NCBI GenBank assembly: GCA_964487795.1
Contig: CAZASI010000002.1
Span: 62,001 to 126,000 of the forward strand
Length of the DNA stretch: 64,000 nt
Reading direction: 5' to 3'
DNA from: Patescibacterium sp964487795
GTDB lineage: Bacteria; Patescibacteriota; Patescibacteriia; Patescibacteriales; Patescibacteriaceae
In this document: piece after piece, positions 24,301-31,575 of the stretch
How the letters are laid out: each line of letters begins with the position of its first letter
How positions within the stretch are numbered: the stretch's first letter is position 1
Made by a program: the position numbers and the translations under genes
Notes under the pieces: model-generated
The model's database searches: none
Told to the model about the DNA's origin: nothing
Seen by the model: the letters and a program-made list of their open reading frames with translations, nothing else

Positions 24301-25020
24301 GTCAACGCATTCCCAAATGCTACTTCTGCCGAAACTATTCAATTGGCGATCGTTCATGCTACTGATGACGTTACTGCTATTGGTGCATCTTCTGGTGCTC
24401 CTATTGCAGAAACCGTTACTTCAGCGACCGGTACTCTCCAAACTGTTGTGAAGACAAAGGTTACCATTACTAAGGCTGGTGATTCTCCATCAGGCGCTTC
24501 TAGCGGTACCTTGCAACAGACTGTTGCTAAGTTCAATGTCACCAACTCTGCTAACGTTGGTAACTACCCTGCAACCTTGAAGACTATGACTGTTAACATG
24601 TCATCTACTATCACTTTAGCAGCTGCTAATGTTTACTATGTCTCGTTCTACAAGGACAGCGTATCCGGCGATGCTCCAAACGAGGGTAACTCCGGTGTTG
24701 GAACAGGTAACGCGCTTGCATCTATTGGTGTATTGACTGTCGGTGGTGCTTGTACTACTGCTGGTAACTTAACCTGTGTTGTTGCTAACCCGGTTAACAC
24801 ATTCACCAATTCAACTATTGCTGATGCCCGTTTTGCGGACGTCTCAATTGCTGCTGGTGCGACTAAGACCATCTTTGTTGTAGCTGACACTCAAGCTGCT
24901 GGTACTGGTAAGAACTTCTCTGCTGGTATTGCTGCTAACGGTGTTACTTGGAACGATGGTGTTAACGACATCACAACTGTTAATAGCTTGCCTATTAGCG
25001 GTTCAACTTTGACTTACTAA
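21379..25020 (+). CDS. Giant S-layer-like surface protein
   Basis: A 1213-aa secreted protein. A signal peptide spans 1-30 (ALVLGMMFSMFAGMKTVNAA). An N-terminal region of ~200 residues has repeats of the form SLIKMNGLSTVYYLGSNMKR ... FPNEATF, then a linker and about 900 residues of tandem beta-sandwich-like units rich in Thr, Ser, Ala, Gly and Val, with recurring phrases such as TKTISLKGDV, TGTLTVAKN and AGATKTIFVV. It has almost no Cys. Codon use is strongly biased (AAC, TTC, GGT, GCT, ACT), like tuf and the ribosomal genes, so very high expression is expected. It is most likely the S-layer or main surface protein. ATG 21379 is chosen for its signal peptide. A strong terminator follows. Confidence 0.82.
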   Translation: MNTLRKIFASALVLGMMFSMFAGMKTVNAAASAGSLIKMNGLSTVYYLGSNMKRYVFPNEATFKSWYADFSNVQTISQSELESYPLGANVTMRPGTWLIKITTNPTVYAVEPGGKLRSIVSEANAISLWGANWASKVRDVADGFFTNYTITTSLTAGMYPAGSLVKMASSADVYYFDGTNYRKFASESAFTSNRFRFEFVQTAPNTMSFTPMGADITGVESGLTDTSSGAGGSITGSGLSVALSSSTPASTTYLRDVSGTHAQALASFTTLNFTASNDGDAVVNTVKVTRSGLSTDTDLQNVYLFDGNTQIADMTSFSNKVITFNNSAGLFTVTKGSTRAITVKADIATGTSNVSGIILGVNAASDVVASGATITGSFPMTGNSMAVNTVSDLGYSNISSFTTIPATLDPGLTNQELWRFNVQANDQDMAIEKIMLTAVGTISQTDLANFKLEVGGVQVGSTVASMNSAKELVFSFSTPWVITSGQTKTISLKGDVIGGTGRSFKFTIRKAADFMVKDNNYGVYVAPMVSSAAFTIVQPSSSTSINNGTMTVAVATDSPTGNVPAAGTNVPLARFTYKANGEDIKVSSVRVSVDTTSAIDVTDDLRNGKLYFNGSQVGSTDTKVDDVTTNVFTMTQVIAAGTTGIFEYRADLVDDTAGAALLSGDTVVVSLVAGTTDATGQSSLASIATASATARTLTVATGTLTVAKNLSLANYSASNPTGVAGATNAKVGSLVITAGAGEGVTVTQIVVGDEDVTAAVSDFGASFQNLTLKNSAGVALATTQGTLSSTQGADYTFTLSPAITVAAGAQYVVDIYADILTGTGGAGTYTVAEPGLEFVNLSATTLVTSVDAYPTATLADLQNVYIATGGALTITADSSTPIAAQVLMGEATATEFAKLEFAASSSEDVNVTRIEISDSSTDSENLNSISLWDGTTQVGATLAAFDASHNAAFNLATPWTITKGTSKILTVKAFVNAFPNATSAETIQLAIVHATDDVTAIGASSGAPIAETVTSATGTLQTVVKTKVTITKAGDSPSGASSGTLQQTVAKFNVTNSANVGNYPATLKTMTVNMSSTITLAAANVYYVSFYKDSVSGDAPNEGNSGVGTGNALASIGVLTVGGACTTAGNLTCVVANPVNTFTNSTIADARFADVSIAAGATKTIFVVADTQAAGTGKNFSAGIAANGVTWNDGVNDITTVNSLPISGSTLTY

Positions 25021-25056
25021 TCTAGTAGGACAAAGTCTCTAAAAGAATTTTCTTTT

Positions 25057-25088
25057 ACCCCCGTCTCTTTCGAGAGGCGGGGGTTTTT
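25057..25088 (+). terminator. Strong terminator after the S-layer-like gene
   Basis: CCCCCGTCTC / GAGAGGCGGGGG with loop TTTC (one bulged G), followed by TTTTT. Confidence 0.92.
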
Positions 25089-25132
25089 CTATCCTTTATT
25101 CATATGTGAATTTATGTTATGATTCTCTATAT

Positions 25133-25777
25133 ATGAAGAAAACTCTTATTATTTTTATCGTCCTTGCCGTCCTTGCTGGCGGGGGATATTACGCCTATAC
25201 TTTGGGTTACTTTGATCAGTGGCTACCAAAGCAGCATCAAACAGATGCCGAAGGTAATCGAATTTTTAGCGATGAGGAGATTGCCAAATATGAACAGTAT
25301 ATGAAAGAAGCGCATGACTTTGTAGTGCAGGCTGAGACCGGTAATACTGATCTCTATAAACAGGCAGTTGAAGCTTTTAAAAAGGCTTCGTCGGTTGGTG
25401 ATGATAAGTTTTGGAATCCGCTTTTAGGAATAGCTGAGGCATATCGAAAGTTAAGTCAATATGATAAAGCCGAAGATGCTTACAATAAGGCGTTGGAAGT
25501 GTCTAAATACGGCGAAGCGAAAATTTATCAAGCAAAAATAGATATGTATCGCTATGATTTAAAAAAATCAAACGAAGATATAAAAAAAATATATGAAGAA
25601 GGGATTGCCAAAGTGCTTGACAATGAAAATCTAATTTTAAGTTATGGTAGTTTCCTAAAAAGTATCGGTGATTATTACGGCGCTTTAAAAGCGTATGAGG
25701 CAATATTACTGAAGTTTCCGGATAACGAATTATATAAAAAAGAAGTAGAAAATCTTAAAAAGAAAATTGCTAACTAA
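25133..25777 (+). CDS. Membrane-anchored TPR protein
   Basis: A 214-aa protein with an N-terminal membrane helix (residues ~4-24) and an extracytoplasmic helical domain with at least three tetratricopeptide repeats, for example NPLLGIAEAYRKLSQYDKAE and the later YGSFLKSIGDYYGALKAYEA. TPR domains bind other proteins. It lies between two large surface proteins and may help display them. The ATG at 25133 sits only about 12 nt after a TATGAT-like -10, so the transcript may be almost leaderless. Confidence 0.8.
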   Translation: MKKTLIIFIVLAVLAGGGYYAYTLGYFDQWLPKQHQTDAEGNRIFSDEEIAKYEQYMKEAHDFVVQAETGNTDLYKQAVEAFKKASSVGDDKFWNPLLGIAEAYRKLSQYDKAEDAYNKALEVSKYGEAKIYQAKIDMYRYDLKKSNEDIKKIYEEGIAKVLDNENLILSYGSFLKSIGDYYGALKAYEAILLKFPDNELYKKEVENLKKKIAN

Positions 25778-25809
25778 TACAATTCTATTAAAAACTAATT
25801 TTAAAAATA

Positions 25810-27945
25810 ATGAATAAATTCCTCCGACCCTCAATCTTGGCAGTAGGCGTAATTGCCGTTGTGCTCATGGCATCCGTGCTGATTTTTGATAAAAAGCAAG
25901 CCTTGGCCGATCCGGCTTTTGGCGATATTATTATTACCGTTGAAAATGAACTAGGAGCTTCGGTAAGCGGCGCGACCTTTACCTTTAATTGCGACGGTAC
26001 TAATCACGCTGTTATTGATGGAGGAGCAGGGGATGATGATTCAGCCGCTAACGGTACAATTCATATTCTTGCGGCGACAGTCTCGGGAGGAACTTCGGGT
26101 TGCGTAAACTTCGATGCTTTCACCAACGACACAGTTCTGAAAGACGGTTTTGTGATTGAGGACACTAGCTTAGAAGATTACTTTGCCTTGCCAACTGAAT
26201 CTTGGAACACCGCGACAACAAGTCTTGATTTTGCGATGAACGTGACGGGAATTTTCAATGAGCTTGGTTACCCCCTAAATTCTGCAACTGTAACGGCCGG
26301 TGACGATTTTGCAACGCCTTGTACTGAGTCAGACGGAGAATGGTATTGTGCGGTGCCGCTTGGTGATCGCGATCGCGATGTTTTAATTACTAAGGACGGT
26401 TATGTTCAATACAACTCTGCTATGGAAGGGAATCTTGGTATCACTGACCGTGGTGCCCATACTGATCCGCCAATGGTTTTTTCAATTATTGACGTTAAGT
26501 TTGCTGCCAAAATTATTAGTATTACTGACGAATCTACAGAGCTAATGTCTGCTGTTAGCGTTAAGGGCGGTGATAATTTTGAAGTTAGCTGTACTGAAAG
26601 TAACGGCTCTTGGTTTTGTCCCATCCCTTTGGATGACGAAGAATTCAATGTGTTAATTGCTAAGGATGGTTATGTTTCCCACATTACGGACGATGAAGGT
26701 TTTTCTGATCGTGTCAATCACGATGATCCTCAGGTAGTAGCTCAACTAAGCGGGATTAAATTTGCGTATGTTGTTACGGGCATAGCAGACACCCTTGATA
26801 ATAACTTCCTTGATGCCGCTGTTAGAACTGGTGACAATTATGGAATCACTTGTACTACTGATAACAATGGCACCTATTTCTGCCCAGTACCTCTTTCTCA
26901 TACAGAGTTAGGAGTTTCAATAGAGAAAGATGGGTATGTTACTAATTTTGATTTGTTCTTTGATGAAGATAGGGATCAAGCATCAGATGCACAAGGTTTG
27001 CAAAACGCTACTAGCTCCGGTGTTTACATAGAGTATGCTGTTAAAGTATTAGTCAATAAACAAAGCGATAACAGCTTTATCCACGGCGCCACTGTTGAAG
27101 CCGGTGCGAATTTTGATATCACCTGCGTTGAAGACGGCAACACGACTAGTTATTATTGTGCCATTCCTTTGGCTGACACCGGTACGTTCGTAAGGGCATC
27201 TAAGACAGGATATAATACAGGTGACGTTTCCTATGTCGACCGTACGCTAGCTACTGATGCTCAGCGCAATATTGGCATTAATTTATTGACGGCAGGGTCG
27301 GGCGGGGGAGGGGGCGGTAGCTCGGTCATACAGTCTAATTGTAGTTCAGTAACTTACGGAGAGTGGCAAGGTTCGTGCGTGAACGGAATTCAGTATAGAA
27401 ATATTTTTTCCGAAACTGGTTGCGCAATCACTGCTGCTCAGCGTTCAGCGGCACAGCGTTCGTGTACGAATGAAGGTGCTCCAGAAACACCGCAAGATCC
27501 AGTATCCGGTTCAAGTTTAGTTGAGCAAGTCACGGCGTTTGAAAAAATATTAACTGAAACTATTAATACAGTTTTAACAAATTCTTTGCTCGGCAGAATT
27601 CTTTTGCAAGTTGAAAGCGATGGTGAATCGTGGTACTTAAATCCAATTGATTCTTCGAGATATTTTATGGGCCGTCCTTTAGACGCATTTAATCTCATGA
27701 GACGATTTGCTTTAGGAGTGAACAACGCTGATATGCAGGAGTTTTTAGAGAGTACTGCGCCGCGCCGATTGTCCGGAAGAATAGTAATGAATGTTGATGA
27801 TAGGGGAAAGGCCTATTATGTTAATCCGCTTAACTTGAAATTATATTATCTTGGCAATCCGGATAACGCTTTTAGTATTATGAAATCTTTTGGTCTTGGT
27901 ATTAGCAATTTAAATCTTCGTCAGATTAAGGTTGGCGAACTATGA
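25810..27945 (+). CDS. Large exported repeat protein with C-terminal WY-repeat domain
   Basis: A 711-aa surface protein. An N-terminal signal/anchor (~7-30) precedes a beta domain and then four units of about 95 residues, each with a T/D-rich loop, a cysteine pair around TESDGEWYCAVPL-type segments, and an ending close to KDGYV (units near 150-210, 235-300, 320-385, 410-480). A Gly-rich hinge follows, then a Cys-rich segment, and finally two copies of a short domain, LLQVESDGESWYLNP with SRYFMGRPLDAFNLM and its second copy IVMNVDDRGKAYYVNP. The paired Cys fit the Dsb system. Function unknown, presumably adhesion or envelope. trmH overlaps its last 4 nt. Confidence 0.78.
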   Translation: MNKFLRPSILAVGVIAVVLMASVLIFDKKQALADPAFGDIIITVENELGASVSGATFTFNCDGTNHAVIDGGAGDDDSAANGTIHILAATVSGGTSGCVNFDAFTNDTVLKDGFVIEDTSLEDYFALPTESWNTATTSLDFAMNVTGIFNELGYPLNSATVTAGDDFATPCTESDGEWYCAVPLGDRDRDVLITKDGYVQYNSAMEGNLGITDRGAHTDPPMVFSIIDVKFAAKIISITDESTELMSAVSVKGGDNFEVSCTESNGSWFCPIPLDDEEFNVLIAKDGYVSHITDDEGFSDRVNHDDPQVVAQLSGIKFAYVVTGIADTLDNNFLDAAVRTGDNYGITCTTDNNGTYFCPVPLSHTELGVSIEKDGYVTNFDLFFDEDRDQASDAQGLQNATSSGVYIEYAVKVLVNKQSDNSFIHGATVEAGANFDITCVEDGNTTSYYCAIPLADTGTFVRASKTGYNTGDVSYVDRTLATDAQRNIGINLLTAGSGGGGGGSSVIQSNCSSVTYGEWQGSCVNGIQYRNIFSETGCAITAAQRSAAQRSCTNEGAPETPQDPVSGSSLVEQVTAFEKILTETINTVLTNSLLGRILLQVESDGESWYLNPIDSSRYFMGRPLDAFNLMRRFALGVNNADMQEFLESTAPRRLSGRIVMNVDDRGKAYYVNPLNLKLYYLGNPDNAFSIMKSFGLGISNLNLRQIKVGEL

Positions 27946-28523
27946 CCCCGGAGCGAGAACAAAAATTAAGAAAAGCAATATCTCTGCGTCAGCAGGGTAT
28001 TGTTGTTTTAGAGGATTTACATGATCCACATAACGCTGCGGCAATTTTTAGAACCTGCGACGCTTTTGGAATACAAAAAGTCTGTCTTATTTTTGAACAG
28101 GAAAAACGTTATAATCCGAGACGTGTTGGTAAAGTAAGTTCAAGCTCAGCGAATAAGTGGCTTGATTTTGAAGTATTTAGCTCAACCAAAGAATGTTTAA
28201 ATCTTTTAAAACGTCGTGGTTATCATATTGTAGCCACCGCATTGGATGAAAAAGCTCAAGATTTTCGCTCAGCTGATTTTACTCAGTTAAAAACAGCTCT
28301 GCTCTTTGGCAATGAGCACCGAGGATTGTCAAAAGAGGCCCTACAATTAGCCCACGAAACCGTATATATTTCAATGAGAGGCATAGTGCAGAGTCTGAAT
28401 ATCTCGGTGAGCGCTGCTATTATAATCGCTGAAATGGATCGTCAAAGGACTGAAAAAAGGTCTAAAAATAGCCATTTTTTAAGCAAATCGGAACAAACTA
28501 AGCTTTTTAAACAATGGAGCTAA
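27942..28523 (+). CDS. trmH: TrmH-like tRNA/rRNA 2'-O-methyltransferase
   Basis: A 193-aa SPOUT methyltransferase resembling TrmH, which methylates G18 of tRNA. Motif 1 is DPHNAAAIFRTCDAFG, motif 2 LLFGNEHRGLS and motif 3 QSLNISVSAAIII. A basic C-terminal tail could bind tRNA. The start overlaps the preceding surface-protein gene by 4 nt (ATGA), an unusual partner that suggests only positional coupling. This is the second SPOUT enzyme of the window. Confidence 0.9.
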   Translation: MTPEREQKLRKAISLRQQGIVVLEDLHDPHNAAAIFRTCDAFGIQKVCLIFEQEKRYNPRRVGKVSSSSANKWLDFEVFSSTKECLNLLKRRGYHIVATALDEKAQDFRSADFTQLKTALLFGNEHRGLSKEALQLAHETVYISMRGIVQSLNISVSAAIIIAEMDRQRTEKRSKNSHFLSKSEQTKLFKQWS

Positions 28524-28531
28524 AAGAGCTG

Positions 28532-28560
28532 TTGACGTTTTTAATAATTCATGCTATACT
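28532..28560 (+). promoter_or_regulatory. Promoter of the sigma4-HARE gene
   Basis: TTGACG (28532-28537), 17-bp spacer, TATACT (28555-28560) with TGC just before the -10. Start near 28567, giving an 18-nt leader. Confidence 0.85.
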
Positions 28561-28584
28561 TGAAATCATCAATTAATAAAAGAT

Positions 28585-29796
28585 ATGACTGGAGAGTCAA
28601 TTTTAGACAAAATCATGACGCAGAAGCAGGCCGAGACTATCGGTCGTCTTCATGTGTCTGACATAATCGATACCCTTTTAGAACGTTTGAATGAACGCGA
28701 ACGCGACATTCTTAAGCGTCGTTTTGGTTTGAATCAGGTAAAACGCGCAACTCTCGAAGAAATCGGTAACAGCCATAATCTTACTCGCGAACGCGTACGT
28801 CAGATTGAAACCGGCAGCGTTGGCAAGCTTAAAAAACTTGAAGATCTCACCGCATTGGTTGCGGATTTAAAATCTTTGGTTATTAGCTTACTTGAAGATC
28901 ATGGTGGTTTAATGGATCGCGAATATCTATTTGATATCTTGCTGGCCTTAGCCCTTGACCAATCTCGCGTCAAATCTGAAGATTTTCCGATTTACCGCAA
29001 TCATTTCAGTTTCTTGATTTCAAAGATTATGGACGCCGATATTGCTACTGTTGAGAATTCCACTCAGTTTAATCCTTCCTTTAAACTCCGCTTTCAGGAA
29101 CTTGATCACTTGGAAATTGTGGCCAAAGATCTTTTGTCCAAAGTTAAAACTACCAAGCGTTTGTATGTTACTGAAGAGTTGATTAATCTGGCCTCAGAAC
29201 TTGAAAGCTATAAAAAGCATTCATCCAAGATGAACTCTAATAACAATTTTGAATTAGCTGATGCATTGCGCGGCATTGTTCCTGATTCCGAATTATCCCT
29301 AGTCAACGACAATAAGGCCTTGTACTCAGTACTAAAAGCTGTTGCCGAACTTGAACAGAATAAATTCGGTCACTGGGGTCACAGCGATTCCCGCGAAATC
29401 AACCCGAAAACTATTAACGATAAAATTTACCTCGTATTGAAGCATAACGGAAAGCCGATGCATTATGAAGATATCTCCAAGAAAATTAACGAGACAGCTT
29501 TTGACGGTAAAAAAGTTAATACGGCGACGGTCCACAACGAACTGATTTTAGACGCTAAATACGTCTTAGTCGGCCGCGGGTTGTACGCTTTGAAAGAATG
29601 GGGTTACAGCAAAGGTACGGTCGCTGATGTTATCGGCGATGTTCTCAAGAAAGCTAAGCGTCCTCTTACTAAAAAAGAAATCACCGAAGAAGTCATGAAA
29701 CAGCGGATGGTAAAGAAGACGACGATTGACCTTGCCTTGATGAATAAAAAGCGCTTTGAGCGCCAAACCGGCAACAAATACACTCTCATTAAATAA
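28585..29796 (+). CDS. Sigma-70 region 4 protein fused to a HARE-HTH domain
   Basis: A 403-aa protein. Residues ~25-95 form sigma-70 region 4: LNERERDILKRRFGL, then ATLEEIGNSHNLTRERVRQIE, the classic -35 binding helix. Regions 1-3 are absent, so it cannot melt promoters as a normal sigma factor. The middle (~95-265) is helical and unassigned. Residues ~270-400 contain a HARE-HTH type winged helix (INDKIYLVLKHNGKPMHYEDISKKI), as in the delta subunit of RNA polymerase, and a second related unit near the C-terminus. It is probably a transcription regulator touching polymerase or the -35 region. Own promoter and terminator. Confidence 0.82.
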   Translation: MTGESILDKIMTQKQAETIGRLHVSDIIDTLLERLNERERDILKRRFGLNQVKRATLEEIGNSHNLTRERVRQIETGSVGKLKKLEDLTALVADLKSLVISLLEDHGGLMDREYLFDILLALALDQSRVKSEDFPIYRNHFSFLISKIMDADIATVENSTQFNPSFKLRFQELDHLEIVAKDLLSKVKTTKRLYVTEELINLASELESYKKHSSKMNSNNNFELADALRGIVPDSELSLVNDNKALYSVLKAVAELEQNKFGHWGHSDSREINPKTINDKIYLVLKHNGKPMHYEDISKKINETAFDGKKVNTATVHNELILDAKYVLVGRGLYALKEWGYSKGTVADVIGDVLKKAKRPLTKKEITEEVMKQRMVKKTTIDLALMNKKRFERQTGNKYTLIK

Positions 29797-29803
29797 GATT
29801 GAT

Positions 29804-29838
29804 AAAAACCCCCACCGCATTTTGCGGTGGGGGTTTTG
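29804..29838 (+). terminator. Strong terminator after the sigma4-HARE gene
   Basis: Perfect 14-bp stem AAAACCCCCACCGC / GCGGTGGGGGTTTT with loop ATTTT. Confidence 0.93.
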
Positions 29839-29864
29839 TTTTATGCGAAAATCCATGCTAAAAT
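29836..29864 (+). promoter_or_regulatory. Promoter for the 29875-33273 pair
   Basis: TTGTTT (29836-29841), 17-bp spacer, TGC-TAAAAT (-10 at 29859-29864). The predicted start is only a few nt before the ATG at 29875, so the mRNA is nearly leaderless. Confidence 0.65.
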
Positions 29865-29874
29865 TAAAGCAATT

Positions 29875-31539
29875 ATGACTTTTACTTTAGACTTAAGCGG
29901 TTTGGAAACATTGTTATATCTTGGCCCAGCTGAGGCGCTGTGGCGTATTTTTTGGTGGTATTTCGGATGGATGCCGATTGCCTTTGTCATGCTGCTTGGA
30001 ATTCTTGAAGTTTGGCACAAATATCGTATGCATCAATGGGGAGCGCAGCAGAAATTTATGCTGCTCGCGATTGATATACCGCGCAACAACGCGCAGTCGC
30101 CGCGTGCTGTTGAAAACCTCTTTACCTACTTTGCCGGTGCTCACCAATCTATTTCATGGTGGGAAAAATGGTGGAAAGGCTTTTTTCAATTAGGCTTTAG
30201 TTTTGAGATTGTTTCAATCGGTGGTTTTATTCAATTTTTAATTCATACGCCGGTTAAATTCCGCTCACTCGTCGAGTCAGCGGTTTATTCGCAATATCCG
30301 GACGCGGAAATTTATGAGGTTGAGGATTATACGGAAATGGCGCCGCATGTTTATCCCGACGAAGAATATGATTTATGGGGAGCGGAGTTTATTCAAACCG
30401 CTGATCCGGTCTTGCCGATTCGTACCTATCCGGAATTTGAACATAAGATGGGCGAACCCGAAGTACAGTGGAAAGATCCGCTTGCTTCGCTCATGGACTT
30501 AATGAGCAGTTTGCAAAAAGGAGAACAGCTGTGGTATCAGTTGGTTGTCATTCCGATTGACACAAGCTGGGTGCGCCGACGAGATTTATTTATTTCAAAA
30601 ATTTTAAAAGAAAAATTGCCGGGCACTAAAGCAAATAGTTTTGTTGATCAAATTCTTGAATGGATGAGCGATATCAGTGAACAGATTTATAGTCTCTGGG
30701 GTGATATTGAAGATAAGAAAAAATCTGATGATCCTCTTAAGATGATGAATTTAAAACCGGGACAAAAGAAACTTGTTGAAGGTGCGGAATTGAAATGCGC
30801 TAAATTAGGTTTTGATGTCAGTATCCGCGGATTATATTTCAGTCGTATTGAAGTGATGAACAAACCGAAAGTTGTTAACGGTTTTGTCGGTTATATCAAA
30901 CAGTTCAATACCAATGATTTGAACGGCTTGAAACCTGATATGAAAAAGACCGCAACTTCAACTAACTACTTCCGAGCTAAGAAGCGTCTTATATATCGTA
31001 AGAATCAAATGATGCAAGCGTATCGTACGCGTAGCGATATTATGGGACGTATGCCTTGGGTCATGAACGTTGAAGAATTGGCGACGCTCTGGCACTTCCC
31101 AATTGACGCCGTAGTTAAAGCTCCACTGGTACAACGTGCGAGTGCACATCGCGTTGAACCGCCAATGGCGTTACCGCTTGACGAAGGACCAAAAAGAATG
31201 TCTGCGGCTCGCGAACCGATTTTTGATGATTCATACGAAGTGTATGACCCCGAGGCCGCTGAAGCCGAACACCCGCTTGATAAGCCAACTTCTAATCTAG
31301 AAGAAACAAAAGCACATGCCGGGCGTCCTAAGTTTATGGACGACGAACCCTCCGACGCTGAAGCTGTGGAGGGCAGGGAAATAATTGAAGAACAAGTACA
31401 AGAACAAGGTCCAAATCCATTTCAATCCGAAGAAATTATTGAGGAGAGAAAAGCAGAGCCGGAAACTCCTCCCACCGCTGCTAAAGCTTTGGCGGGCGAG
31501 CGTGGCTCTCCACCCCCTAACCTCCCGTTTGCTGATTAA
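29875..31539 (+). CDS. Conserved membrane protein of a VirD4-like secretion pair (DUF8128-like)
   Basis: A 554-aa protein. A membrane-associated N-terminus has a hydrophobic segment (~20-45) and Trp-rich stretches (WWEKWWKGFFQLGF). A large cytoplasmic alpha/beta region follows with QYPDAEIYEVEDYTEM and later FDVSIRGLYFSRIEV. A Pro/Glu-rich disordered tail starts near residue 420. The domain layout matches proteins always placed before VirD4/HerA-like ATPases in candidate-phylum genomes; the DUF8128 label is from memory. The ATG at 29875 is favoured by promoter position. The ATPase gene follows 36 nt later. Likely the membrane partner of that motor. Confidence 0.7.
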   Translation: MTFTLDLSGLETLLYLGPAEALWRIFWWYFGWMPIAFVMLLGILEVWHKYRMHQWGAQQKFMLLAIDIPRNNAQSPRAVENLFTYFAGAHQSISWWEKWWKGFFQLGFSFEIVSIGGFIQFLIHTPVKFRSLVESAVYSQYPDAEIYEVEDYTEMAPHVYPDEEYDLWGAEFIQTADPVLPIRTYPEFEHKMGEPEVQWKDPLASLMDLMSSLQKGEQLWYQLVVIPIDTSWVRRRDLFISKILKEKLPGTKANSFVDQILEWMSDISEQIYSLWGDIEDKKKSDDPLKMMNLKPGQKKLVEGAELKCAKLGFDVSIRGLYFSRIEVMNKPKVVNGFVGYIKQFNTNDLNGLKPDMKKTATSTNYFRAKKRLIYRKNQMMQAYRTRSDIMGRMPWVMNVEELATLWHFPIDAVVKAPLVQRASAHRVEPPMALPLDEGPKRMSAAREPIFDDSYEVYDPEAAEAEHPLDKPTSNLEETKAHAGRPKFMDDEPSDAEAVEGREIIEEQVQEQGPNPFQSEEIIEERKAEPETPPTAAKALAGERGSPPPNLPFAD

Positions 31540-31575
31540 TCGCTCTTTCTTAATTCACCCGCTCATTCTAAAAAC

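Noticed and set aside
21379..25020. Horizontal transfer of the giant surface protein because of its different codon use
   Set aside because: The bias matches tuf and ribosomal genes in the same window, which is better explained by high expression.
28585..29796. Primary sigma factor RpoD
   Set aside because: Only region 4 is present; regions 1.2, 2 and 3 are absent.
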